DNA from: Candidatus Agathobaculum pullistercoris
GTDB taxonomy: Bacteria > Bacillota > Clostridia > Oscillospirales > Butyricicoccaceae
Assembly (NCBI GenBank): GCA_019114345.1
Contig: DXFS01000076.1
Span: forward strand, 1-34,697
Reading direction: 5' to 3'
DNA length: 34,697 nucleotides
The notes below the pieces were generated by a model. The model saw only the letters and a program-made list of their open reading frames with translations. It was not told the origin of the DNA and made no database searches. The first letter of the stretch is position 1. The number at the start of each line of letters is the position of its first letter. Of the stretch, positions 14,584 to 21,620 are shown piece by piece. A program made the position numbers and the translations under genes.

Positions 14584-15483
14584 ATGGCTGATAAAGTCTG
14601 CTGCCCCGGCCCGATCTGCGGCAGTAACAATAATAATGCAGCCGCCGGCGGTTTCCGCGAAGCGGTCTGTGTCCACACCAAAAAGGTATATGACTCCTGC
14701 CGCAGCAAGGAATGCCTGCGAGATATCCGTGTTTACCTGTGCCGCGATGCGCAGGAACTGATCAACGCCGGCGGCATCGCGTCCGTCAAGCCGCGCGCAG
14801 CCGAACTGCTGTGCGTGAAGATTGATGTCGAGCGCGTTCAGTTTAACCGCGGCTTTTACACGATCGATATCCGCTTCTTCTACCGCATTGAGTGCGAGGT
14901 CAGTTGTGTCGTCGGCCGTCCGCGTATCATTGACGGTCTGGCGGTGTTTGACAAGCGCGTTATCCTGTTCGGTGGCGAAGGTGGTGCCCGCATTTTCTCG
15001 TCCCATTATGTGGAAGACGGTGCGGATGTCCAGCTTTGCCCGGACAGCAACAAACCCACTGCAGTGGTCGAAGTTGTCGACCCCATCCTTTTGGATGCAA
15101 GCATCGTAGCGCCCGAGACCTCCTGCAACTGCTGCTGCTGCGCGCTGCATGAGGTGCCGCGTTCGATCTGCTCACGGTTTGGCGGCGATGATCTGGTACT
15201 GAGCGACGATGGCTACCAGCTGTTTGTCACTCTCGGCCAGTTCTCGATTATCCGTCTGGAACGCGATATCCAGCTGCTCATGCCGGCGTATGATATCTGT
15301 CTGCCGCGCCGCGACTGCTCGAACAGCGGTGTTGGCGGCGAGCAGGATCCCTGTGAGATTTTCGCGAACTTTGAGTTCCCGATTGACGAGTTTTTCCCGC
15401 CCAAACAGGATATCTGTGACAGCCTTTTCACCAATTCCGAGAATAGTAACTCCTGTGGCTGCAAAAGCTGTGGAAACAAGTAA
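14584..15483 (+). CDS. Cysteine-rich conserved protein of unknown function
   Basis: A 299-residue protein with no domain I recognise. Cysteine clusters lie at the N-terminus (VCCPGPICG), in the middle (NCCCCALHEVPRSICS) and at the C-terminus (CGCKSCGNK). Between them are two similar-looking beta-rich stretches, each with a regular pattern such as RDIRVYLCRD...ELLCVKIDVERVQFNRG...FFYRIECEV and RLERDIQLLMPAYDICLPRRDC. There is no signal peptide or membrane helix. In spore-formers such proteins are often coat-associated, but nothing here proves it. ATG 14584 follows GGAGG by 9 nt. Two strong hairpins follow. Confidence 0.75.
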   Translation: MADKVCCPGPICGSNNNNAAAGGFREAVCVHTKKVYDSCRSKECLRDIRVYLCRDAQELINAGGIASVKPRAAELLCVKIDVERVQFNRGFYTIDIRFFYRIECEVSCVVGRPRIIDGLAVFDKRVILFGGEGGARIFSSHYVEDGADVQLCPDSNKPTAVVEVVDPILLDASIVAPETSCNCCCCALHEVPRSICSRFGGDDLVLSDDGYQLFVTLGQFSIIRLERDIQLLMPAYDICLPRRDCSNSGVGGEQDPCEIFANFEFPIDEFFPPKQDICDSLFTNSENSNSCGCKSCGNK

Positions 15484-15498
15484 TGAACTGGGAATAAG

Positions 15499-15561
15499 GA
15501 TGTCTGTCTGACACCGGACAGACATCCGGCTAACAGCCCGCCAGATACCTGGCGGGCTGTT
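15499..15561 (+). terminator. Tandem hairpins ending the cysteine-rich protein transcript
   Basis: First hairpin: GATGTCTGTC pairs with its complement (15499-15526). Second: a perfect 13-bp stem (15532-15544 with 15549-15561, AACAGCCCGCCAG) with a 4-nt loop, followed by a weak T-rich tail. Confidence 0.65.
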
Positions 15562-15620
15562 CTATGTTTGGAAAACGGCGCATAGACTGCAAATGAGCAG
15601 GGGGAAGGAGCTGGTTGGAA

Positions 15621-16187
15621 ATGCAAGAGGAAAAAAGCTGGGTTTATACATTGATCCTTGGCGTTTGTATGCTGCTTTGCCTGCTTTTGATCGGAAGAAT
15701 GCTATTGGGGCACCCAGGAGAAAACTCGCCGGCACAGACCGAACCGGAAACCGATGGACAGGAGGACATACAGATGGGGATTGAGGTAGGGGAGCAGGAA
15801 CTCAGTGCCATGATTGCGCAGGCGCTTCCTTTTCAAACGGGAGAACTGGCTCTGCATATTGGCGCGGATCAGACTGTGTCTATCAGCGCAACTGTCCGCA
15901 AGAAGGATATGGAGAACAGCGGTCTGATTCCCGGCAGCCTGCGGACAGCACTGCTGTTCCTTCCGGATCACTGCATGGTGTATGGCACTTGGTTGGTGGA
16001 ACTGCAGGGCGGTTCTGTGATTCTGCAATGCCAGGAGGCGAAGATCGCAGATATTACGCTGCCTGATGAAATAACAAATCTGTTGTCAGAACAACTGGGT
16101 GCGGCAATTAACCATATATTGCAGCAGCAGAAAATCTCCCCGGATTCACTGCAGTGGGAGGATGGAATCCTTACAATCCTGCCATAG
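15621..16187 (+). CDS. Single-pass membrane-anchored protein, unknown function
   Basis: A 188-residue protein with one N-terminal membrane helix (about residues 8-28, WVYTLILGVCMLLCLLLIG). A short Pro/Glu/Gln linker and an extracellular domain of about 130 residues follow. The layout resembles YpmS (DUF2140)-like proteins, but similarity is only general and I do not claim the family. ATG 15621 is 10 nt after GGAAGGAG. The TTG at 15615 in the same frame is too close to that site. A bidirectional terminator follows immediately. Confidence 0.65.
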   Translation: MQEEKSWVYTLILGVCMLLCLLLIGRMLLGHPGENSPAQTEPETDGQEDIQMGIEVGEQELSAMIAQALPFQTGELALHIGADQTVSISATVRKKDMENSGLIPGSLRTALLFLPDHCMVYGTWLVELQGGSVILQCQEAKIADITLPDEITNLLSEQLGAAINHILQQQKISPDSLQWEDGILTILP

Positions 16188-16189
16188 AA

Positions 16190-16226
16190 AAATCCCCTCA
16201 GCTACTGCTGAGGGGATTTGTTTTTT
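16190..16226. terminator. Bidirectional intrinsic terminator
   Basis: A perfect 13-bp stem (AAATCCCCTCAGC with GCTGAGGGGATTT, 4-nt loop) is followed by GTTTTTT. It separates the membrane-anchored protein from the convergent NlpC/P60 gene. Confidence 0.88.
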
Positions 16227-16231
16227 ATAAC

Positions 16232-17155
16232 TTAGTCGAAGATTACACGTCCGCCACCCTGGAAACGGGTCGCATAGCTGCCGGTCAGAGAATCATACTT
16301 AACCACATCGCCGGTATGGGGAGAGTGGATAAACTGATTGTCGCCAACGTAGATACCCACGTGGCTGATCGAAGACGGGCTGCTGCCGAAGAATACCAGA
16401 TCGCCGGGCAAAAGCTCTTCCAGGGAGACGCGCGTCGTAGCATCATACTGCGCTTGTGCTACACGCGGGATCGAGCCGACCGTGTTAGCGAACACATAAG
16501 AAGTAAAGCCGGAGCAGTCAAAACCGCTCGGTGTGCTGCCGCCGTAAACATAGGGGGTGCCGAGGAACTGCGCTGCGTACTCAAGCACTGCAGCACGCTT
16601 TTCGCTCGTACCGTTGTAGGAAACCACGTTGGTAGGCGCGGTTACGGTGCTGGTATCAGAACTGGAACCGGAAGAAGCTTGTACACCGGAGAAACTTACG
16701 TAATCTGCACTGATATAGCCGCTCTGTCCGTTATATGTAGCCTTGAACCAGCCGTTGCTGACACCGGTGATGCTGACCACAGTACCGTTCGACAGCGAAG
16801 CGATCACGCTGCACGAGGTGTTCGGCTGGGAGCGGAAATTAACTGTCGTATCACAGACGATTTTCGCACTGCCCAGGGAAAAATCCTCTGTTTGGGTGCC
16901 GCGCACATATTCGCCGCTGACATAGCCTTCTTTGCCGTCTACGGCCACTTTGTACCAGCTGCTGCTGTTGCTGAGCACAGCAAGCAACGTACCTTCCGGA
17001 AGGGTTGTGATAATATCGCCGCCAGGAGACTCACGCAGATAGAGCGCATCTGCAGTTACCTTTGCCTGATACATGGCCAGCGAACTGGGGAGAAACATGG
17101 ATACCGCCAATGCGCCGGATACAGCAAGGCGGAACAGTCGTTTCGTCGAATGCAT
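16232..17155 (-). CDS. Secreted SH3b-SH3b-NlpC/P60 peptidoglycan hydrolase
   Basis: A 307-residue secreted endopeptidase that cuts peptidoglycan stem peptides. It has a signal sequence (1-28), two bacterial SH3 domains (about 32-86 and 97-156) for wall binding, a Ser/Thr-rich linker, and a C-terminal NlpC/P60 domain. Catalytic Cys214 (FDCSGF), His265 (SHVGIYVG) and a likely third polar residue His277 (FIHSP) are visible. ATG 17155 is preferred over the upstream ATGs to 17185 because GGAGG lies 9 nt before it. It follows the 99-residue gene by 45 bp on the same strand, so they are probably co-transcribed. Confidence 0.92.
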   Translation of the reverse strand: MHSTKRLFRLAVSGALAVSMFLPSSLAMYQAKVTADALYLRESPGGDIITTLPEGTLLAVLSNSSSWYKVAVDGKEGYVSGEYVRGTQTEDFSLGSAKIVCDTTVNFRSQPNTSCSVIASLSNGTVVSITGVSNGWFKATYNGQSGYISADYVSFSGVQASSGSSSDTSTVTAPTNVVSYNGTSEKRAAVLEYAAQFLGTPYVYGGSTPSGFDCSGFTSYVFANTVGSIPRVAQAQYDATTRVSLEELLPGDLVFFGSSPSSISHVGIYVGDNQFIHSPHTGDVVKYDSLTGSYATRFQGGGRVIFD

Positions 17156-17200
17156 GGATAAAAACCTCCGTTTCATGCACATCATGCGAACTACGGTTGT

Positions 17201-17500
17201 TTATTTGCTGTGCAGAGCACGGCCAAGCCAGATGGATGCAATATCCATCGCAGCCCATAAGCTGTTCTTTTCAGTCTTTTTCACAATACGCTCCCGAACA
17301 CGGACGTTGGGATTGGTCTGCTGCAGCTGCACGGAAACGCGCTTGGCAACCGGCATACCCTTTACCTCGCCGGACTCCAGGATCTGCATCATAATAATAT
17401 GGGAATCGCTCATTGAACCATAATAGATGATGTTTTCCTTACGCATCAGCGGGTGACCTTTATACTCCAGAAGCTCATTCTTCTTGGTTGAGGAAGGCAT
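17201..17500 (-). CDS. Conserved 99-residue protein, unknown function
   Basis: A small soluble, basic protein beginning PSSTKKNELLEYKGHPLMRK and containing NIIYYGSMSDSHIIMMQIL. I believe similar small proteins occur across Ruminococcaceae, but I cannot name a family. ATG 17500 follows AAGGAG by 7 nt, and the open frame further upstream crosses the promoter. It has a consensus promoter and is the first gene of a likely two-gene unit with the NlpC/P60 hydrolase. Confidence 0.75.
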   Translation of the reverse strand: MPSSTKKNELLEYKGHPLMRKENIIYYGSMSDSHIIMMQILESGEVKGMPVAKRVSVQLQQTNPNVRVRERIVKKTEKNSLWAAMDIASIWLGRALHSK

Positions 17501-17516
17501 TTGCACACTCCTTATA

Positions 17517-17556
17517 GTTACAAAATGGTTACAATTCAAAATTACATTACGGTAAC
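17517..17556. repeat. 11-bp-spaced direct repeats in the leader of the 99-residue gene
   Basis: GTTACAA occurs at 17517-17523 and 17528-17534 (period 11). ATTAC occurs at 17541 and 17546, and the inverted form GTAAC at 17552-17556. The block lies between the transcription start and the ribosome site of the minus-strand gene, so it may be an operator. Confidence 0.4.
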
Positions 17557-17585
17557 AGTATAGCACCGGAACAGCGGTTTGTCAA
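17557..17585 (-). promoter_or_regulatory. Consensus promoter of the 99-residue gene/NlpC unit
   Basis: On the minus strand, TTGACA (17580-17585), a 17-bp spacer ending in TGC, and TATACT (17557-17562). Both the -35 and an extended -10 are present. Confidence 0.85.
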
Positions 17586-17600
17586 ACCTGAATTGTTTTT

Positions 17601-17628
17601 TTGATTGGCATTGCGCCTGAAATATGAT
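17601..17628 (+). promoter_or_regulatory. Probable mtaB promoter
   Basis: TTGATT (17601-17606), a 16-bp spacer and TATGAT (17623-17628), 45 bp before mtaB. Confidence 0.5.
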
Positions 17629-17672
17629 AAAATAAGGACAAAAATCAATGGACAGGCGGGTAAAACCTCGAA

Positions 17673-18956
17673 ATGAAGTTTGCTTTTTTTACACTGGGAT
17701 GTAAGGTAAACCTGTTTGAAACGCAGGCGCTGACGCAGCTGGCTGCATCCCGCGGGCACGAGATTGTGGACCGGGATGCGGATGCTGTTATCATCAACAC
17801 CTGTACGGTAACATCTGTATCCGATCACAAAAATATCAGGGCGTTCCATAAGCTGCGCAAGGAAAATCCGCATGCCGTGATCGCAGCATGCGGTTGTTTC
17901 GCGCAGACCGATCCGGACCGTGTGCGTGTAGAGGGGGAAGTAGATCTTGTCTGCGGTACGTCTGACCGTGCGCGCGTAATCGAACTGTGTGAGGCGGCGG
18001 TGAGCGGCCGCCCAACACCGGATACCGGATGCCGGGAAAGCGGGGGATATGAGGTGCTCCCCGCAGGGGTACCGCGCGGCCGTACGCGGGCGCTGCTCAA
18101 AATTGAGGACGGCTGCAATAATTTCTGTACCTATTGTATTATACCATACGCACGTGGGCGGGTGCGTTCCCTGCCGCCGAAGCAGGCTGAGCAGGAAGTG
18201 CAGCGGCTGCAGGCTGCTGGTGTGCACGAAATCGTGCTGACCGGGATTGAGATCGCGTCCTATGGGCGTGACCTCATGCCGCAAAGCTCGCTGCCGGAAC
18301 TGATGCGCCGCCTGCTGCCAGCCTTCCCGGGGATGCGCTTCCGCCTTGGTTCACTCGATCCACGTATCGTGGATGCATCCTTCTGTCAGACTGTGGCAGG
18401 CTTTGACAATCTGGCGCAGCACTTCCATCTGTCCTTACAGAGCGGCTGCGACAGCGTGCTTGCCCGCATGGGACGGCGTTATACTACAGAAGACTATTAT
18501 AATGGTGTACAGCTGCTGCGGCAGGTTTACCCTGACTGCTCGCTAACGACCGACCTGATCGTAGGCTTTCCCGGTGAAACCGAAGAAGAGTTCGAACAGA
18601 CACTGGACTTTCTGGAGCGGTGCGGCTTTGCGGCTGTGCATGTGTTCCCGTTCTCGGTGCGCAAGGGCACGCGCGCCGCATCCCTGCCGGGACAGCTGGC
18701 GCAAAAAGAAAAGGCGGCGCGCGCGCAGCGCGCAAAGGACACTGCGGCCCGCCTGAGCAAGGCCTACCGCAGCCGGTTCGTTGGCCGCCTGCTGGAAGCG
18801 CTGCCCGAGCACCGCACAGCAGGCCGGTGGGCGGCGCATGGGCTGTATGGATTTCCTATTTATATAGAAGGCACAGGGGTGGTAAAGAACTGTCCGGTCA
18901 AAGTGCGTGTGACTGGATTGTACCGCGATGGGGTGCTGGCGGAAATAATTCCGTAA
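17673..18956 (+). CDS. mtaB: tRNA t6A37 methylthiotransferase MtaB
   Basis: MtaB is a radical-SAM enzyme that adds a methylthio group to t6A at position 37 of ANN-decoding tRNAs, giving ms2t6A. The 427-residue protein has the N-terminal UPF0004 domain with its three cluster cysteines (TLGCKVN, INTCTV, AACGCF). The radical-SAM core has CNNFCTYC, and a C-terminal TRAM-like region ends ...KVRVTGLYRDGVLAEIIP. LGCKVN and the C-x3-C-x2-C spacing separate it from MiaB and RimO. The ribosome site is weak (GGCGGG). It is followed at 19023 by an unrelated mini-gene. Confidence 0.93.
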   Translation: MKFAFFTLGCKVNLFETQALTQLAASRGHEIVDRDADAVIINTCTVTSVSDHKNIRAFHKLRKENPHAVIAACGCFAQTDPDRVRVEGEVDLVCGTSDRARVIELCEAAVSGRPTPDTGCRESGGYEVLPAGVPRGRTRALLKIEDGCNNFCTYCIIPYARGRVRSLPPKQAEQEVQRLQAAGVHEIVLTGIEIASYGRDLMPQSSLPELMRRLLPAFPGMRFRLGSLDPRIVDASFCQTVAGFDNLAQHFHLSLQSGCDSVLARMGRRYTTEDYYNGVQLLRQVYPDCSLTTDLIVGFPGETEEEFEQTLDFLERCGFAAVHVFPFSVRKGTRAASLPGQLAQKEKAARAQRAKDTAARLSKAYRSRFVGRLLEALPEHRTAGRWAAHGLYGFPIYIEGTGVVKNCPVKVRVTGLYRDGVLAEIIP

Positions 18957-19022
18957 GGCTGTAACCAACCGTATGCTTCCTCCATAGTATGAAGTGAAAT
19001 CTTTGATAGGAGGAAATAACGT

Positions 19023-19172
19023 ATGTGTTCTTCTAACGGCATCTTTGGCTAAAACAATTGGTGGTGGATCATTGTTGTCATCATCCTGATCTGGATCTGC
19101 TGCTGCAACGACCAGGGAGGCTGCGGCGACACGAACGGCTGCTGTTCCTGCGGCAACAACTGCTGCTGCTGA
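19023..19172 (+). pseudogene. Cysteine-rich mini-protein gene with in-frame TAA
   Basis: ATG 19023 follows GATAGGAGG, an excellent ribosome site. Codons 1-9 read MCSSNGIFG, codon 10 is TAA (19050-19052), and the same frame then continues NNWWWIIVVIILIWICCC, a membrane helix. A Cys/Gly/Asn-rich tail follows, ending NNCCC at TGA 19170-19172. Without the TAA this would be a 49-residue single-pass protein similar in style to small Firmicute sporulation peptides. It is either a nonsense-mutated gene, an assembly error or a readthrough case. No good start codon follows the TAA. A CATAGTATG box preceded by AC at 17 bp, resembling sigma-K sites, lies upstream (weak). Confidence 0.6.
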
Positions 19173-19206
19173 TCCAACGAAAAGCCTTACACAGACGATA
19201 TGCGTG

Positions 19207-19241
19207 AGCAGGCGGCGCGGCGGGAAGCCTCGCCGCCTGCT
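19207..19241 (+). terminator. Hairpin after the cysteine-rich mini-gene
   Basis: AGCAGGCGGCG pairs perfectly with CGCCGCCTGCT around a 13-nt loop. No T-run follows directly, but an A/T block starts 11 nt later. It may end the mini-gene transcript. Confidence 0.5.
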
Positions 19242-19255
19242 GTAATGCAGGCAAA

Positions 19256-19275
19256 AAAATTTTTGCAAAAATTTT
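19256..19275. repeat. 20-bp perfect A/T palindrome before efp
   Basis: AAAATTTTTGCAAAAATTTT reads the same on both strands and is centred on GC. It lies about 10 bp upstream of the efp -35 box, where it could act as an AT-rich UP-like element or operator. Confidence 0.4.
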
Positions 19276-19285
19276 AATTTCCCTC

Positions 19286-19314
19286 TTGCAAAATGGGGAG
19301 AAATGCGGTAATAT
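19286..19314 (+). promoter_or_regulatory. efp promoter
   Basis: TTGCAA (19286-19291), a 17-bp spacer and TAATAT (19309-19314), 61 bp upstream of efp. Confidence 0.7.
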
Positions 19315-19375
19315 ATACAAGCACTGTTCATGAGGGACGTGCAAAAGAGGAAATTTTCTTTGGAGGAATCACGAT

Positions 19376-19936
19376 ATGTTGGCAGGCGAATTTCGTAACG
19401 GCACCACTTTTGAAATGGATGGCCAGGTTTTGCAGGTTGTCGAATTTCAGCATGTGAAGCCGGGCAAGGGCGCTGCCTTCGTCCGCGTCAAGATGAAGAA
19501 CGTAATCACCGGCGCGGTAACCGAGCGTTCCTTCAATCCGACGGATAAATACGAAGCAGCTTATGTAGAGCGCCGCGATATGCAGTATCTCTACAACGAA
19601 GGCGACCTTTACTACTTCATGGATAACGAAACCTATGAGCAGATCCCGATTGGTAAGGATACGCTGGGTGACGATTTCCGCTTTGTAAAGGAAAACGAGA
19701 ACTGCAAGGTATGCTCCTACAAGGGCAGCGTATATGCAGTAGAAGCGCCGCTGTTTGTTGAACTTGAGGTTATCGAGACCGATCCGGGCTTCAAGGGCAA
19801 CACCGCGACCAACACCCTCAAGCCGGCAAAGGTTGAAACCGGCGCGATGGTTCAGGTGCCGCTGTTCATCGAGCAGGGCGAGCGTATCAAGATTGACACC
19901 CGCACGGGCGAATATCTCGAGCGTTGCAAGAACTGA
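19376..19936 (+). CDS. efp: Translation elongation factor P
   Basis: EF-P rescues ribosomes stalled at polyproline stretches by stimulating peptide bond formation. The 186-residue protein has the usual three beta-barrel domains. The N-terminal KOW-like domain carries the tip loop KPGKGAAF with Lys31, the position modified in many bacteria (E. coli Lys34). The C-terminal domain ends [19 protein letters not shown]. Lys31 modification enzymes are not in the window. The ATG follows TTGGAGGAATCACGAT. The tRNA gene starts 38 bp downstream. Confidence 0.97.
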   Translation: MLAGEFRNGTTFEMDGQVLQVVEFQHVKPGKGAAFVRVKMKNVITGAVTERSFNPTDKYEAAYVERRDMQYLYNEGDLYYFMDNETYEQIPIGKDTLGDDFRFVKENENCKVCSYKGSVYAVEAPLFVELEVIETDPGFKGNTATNTLKPAKVETGAMVQVPLFIEQGERIKIDTRTGEYLERCKN

Positions 19937-19948
19937 TTAAGTGTATAC

Positions 19949-19968
19949 GGACGGCAGTTATGCCGTCC
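19949..19968 (+). other. Hairpin between efp and tRNA-Val
   Basis: GGACGGCA and TGCCGTCC form an 8-bp stem with a GTTA loop. It ends 6 nt before the tRNA. Without a T-run it is unlikely to stop transcription fully and may mark an RNA processing point. Confidence 0.45.
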
Positions 19969-19974
19969 TGATAT

Positions 19975-20050
19975 GGACATTTAGCTCAGCTGGAAGAGCA
20001 TCCGCTTGACGTGCGGAAGGTCGGCGGTTCGAACCCGTCAATGTCCACCA
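19975..20050 (+). tRNA. tRNA-Val(GAC), CCA encoded
   Basis: A complete cloverleaf. The acceptor is GGACATT with AATGTCC, discriminator A and encoded CCA. The anticodon stem TCCGC/GCGGA closes the loop TTGACGT with anticodon GAC (valine). The T-loop TTCGAAC has a 5-bp stem with one G-U pair. It is probably transcribed from the efp promoter and ended by the hairpin just after it. Confidence 0.95.
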
Positions 20051-20054
20051 TGCA

Positions 20055-20081
20055 AAGCCGTCTCAAATGAGACGGCTTTTT
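20055..20081 (+). terminator. Terminator of the efp/tRNA-Val transcript
   Basis: AAGCCGTCTC and GAGACGGCTT form a 10-bp stem with AAAT loop, followed by TTTTT. Confidence 0.88.
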
Positions 20082-20097
20082 CATACAGATATGAAAC

Positions 20098-20129
20098 GAA
20101 AGGACGCGCGACCAGTCGCGCGTCCTTTC
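20098..20129. terminator. Strong hairpin ending the ABC exporter operon
   Basis: A perfect 15-bp stem (GAAAGGACGCGCGAC and complement) has a 2-nt loop. On the minus strand it follows the ABC permease stop by a few bases and has a short T-rich tail. It may work in both directions. Confidence 0.75.
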
Positions 20130-20132
20130 TGT

Positions 20133-20867
20133 TTATGTTGTCTTTACGTCGTTCTTTTTCATCCACAGGATACTTGCTGCAAGGCCGAGCAGCAGGTACA
20201 GGCAGGAGCTGATGATAAATGCTGCCGCACTGCAATCCATTGGCTCGGACGGATTGTGCGAGCACATACCGAGCTCGAGCAGGGAAAAGGGAAAGTACAC
20301 ACCGAATCCCTTGACAAGCGCAGGCAGGCCGCAGAAGCCGCCCAGGATGCCCGCCGCGACCGGTACGGCAAACGACCGGATCACCAGCGCGATGAACAGC
20401 AGCAGCGATGCCTGCACGGTCAGCGCCCACCAGCCGCGGAGCACCCAGTATACCAGCGCAAACGGGATCGGTGCGGTCAGTCCGGCGATTTTGCCGCTTA
20501 TGATAAACAGGATGCCGATGAACAGTTGCGTGATCAGGGTCAGCAGCGAGACCACGGTGAGCTTGGCGACCAGCATGGTGCCGACCGGGACCGGCTGGGT
20601 CATCACGGCGTTCCAGTTGCGGTTCAGGTGCTCGAGCCGGCAGACATAGGCGCAGTATACGCCGGTCAGTGCCGGGGCGAACAGGGCGCAGTAAAACAGC
20701 GCGTGCTGTGTCCAGAGGGAATACCACTGATCGGTCAGCATACCGAGGTTGTTCAGGTAATTCGCCGTTCCCAGCCCGGCGGAGATCAGCGGCAGGATGA
20801 TCAGCGCCAGCCAGACGAATGAGCGGCGCAGCTTGAGAAATTCTGCGCGTATGGCACGAAGCAGCAT
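20133..20867 (-). CDS. ABC-2 type permease (lantibiotic immunity-like), second subunit
   Basis: A 244-residue membrane protein with six predicted helices. The start MLLRAIRAEFLKLRRSFVWLALIILPLISAG is typical of the MutG/SpaG/NisG group of lantibiotic self-immunity and BcrB-like peptide-resistance permeases. It would form the exporter with the preceding permease and ATPase, protecting the membrane from peptide antibiotics. The substrate is unknown. The ATG follows AGGAGG, with only 3 bp between the upstream permease stop and this start. Confidence 0.82.
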   Translation of the reverse strand: MLLRAIRAEFLKLRRSFVWLALIILPLISAGLGTANYLNNLGMLTDQWYSLWTQHALFYCALFAPALTGVYCAYVCRLEHLNRNWNAVMTQPVPVGTMLVAKLTVVSLLTLITQLFIGILFIISGKIAGLTAPIPFALVYWVLRGWWALTVQASLLLFIALVIRSFAVPVAAGILGGFCGLPALVKGFGVYFPFSLLELGMCSHNPSEPMDCSAAAFIISSCLYLLLGLAASILWMKKNDVKTT

Positions 20868-20870
20868 GGC

Positions 20871-21620
20871 TTAAACCTCCTTTTTGACAAACAGGATGCG
20901 GCCGACCGCGTAGATCACCAAGAAATACACGATCAGGCAGGCGAACCCCGCCCAGTCAAGGTCAATGAAATAATAATCGCTGATGCGGGTTGCAGCATCC
21001 CAGTCCATGCGGGTGTTATAGAGTACCGCATAATACGCCCACAAAAGGAATTTTTGGAACGACGGCGGGAAAAACAGGGAGAACAGCCCGACAAACGAGC
21101 CGATCAGTCCGATGATCATGCCGATCATCTGGTTGGGGATGAGCAGGGACAGCACCAGCTGCAGCAGCAGGATGGTGAGCGTGGTCAGCAGGGTGGCGGC
21201 AAAATATTCTGCGATTTTATCCGCCGGCGGCGCGCCCGCAAAACCGCAGAACAGTCCGAAAGCGATCATCACGACAAGCTGCACAAGCTCGAACAGCGTC
21301 ATATATGCCGCGCCGCACAGAAATTTGGCGTCAAACAGCGTGCCCGTACGCTGGACGGTCTCGAGCAACTTGAGCGTCTGCCCCTTGTGTTCGATATCCG
21401 CCATACGCGAGGCGACGACGGCAGCGATCACCGGCGTCATCATTGCGTTGAGCATGGGAAAATTGTACAGGAGCGTCGCCCAGCCCTGCTGCAGCTCCCT
21501 TGCGGTCGGGTCGCGCATGCTGTACAGCCCCCAGGCGAGCTGGGCGGCCAGCATGACCAGCAGCGGCAGCCACAGCCTGCGCCGCCTGCATTTGAAAAAC
21601 TCCATCCGAAGTGCTTTCAT
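20871..21620 (-). CDS. ABC-2 type permease (lantibiotic immunity-like), first subunit
   Basis: A 249-residue membrane protein with about six helices and a basic N-terminus (MKALRMEFFKCRRRRLWLPLL), resembling MutE/SpaE/NisE-type permeases. Its start overlaps the ATPase stop as ATGA, indicating translational coupling. It and the second permease differ in sequence but have the same size, as in lantibiotic immunity FEG transporters. Confidence 0.82.
   Translation of the reverse strand: MKALRMEFFKCRRRRLWLPLLVMLAAQLAWGLYSMRDPTARELQQGWATLLYNFPMLNAMMTPVIAAVVASRMADIEHKGQTLKLLETVQRTGTLFDAKFLCGAAYMTLFELVQLVVMIAFGLFCGFAGAPPADKIAEYFAATLLTTLTILLLQLVLSLLIPNQMIGMIIGLIGSFVGLFSLFFPPSFQKFLLWAYYAVLYNTRMDWDAATRISDYYFIDLDWAGFACLIVYFLVIYAVGRILFVKKEV

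Noticed and set aside
19050..19052. Recoding of the in-frame TAA as a special amino acid
   Set aside because: TAA is not used for selenocysteine (TGA) or pyrrolysine (TAG), and no recoding element is evident. A nonsense mutation is simpler.
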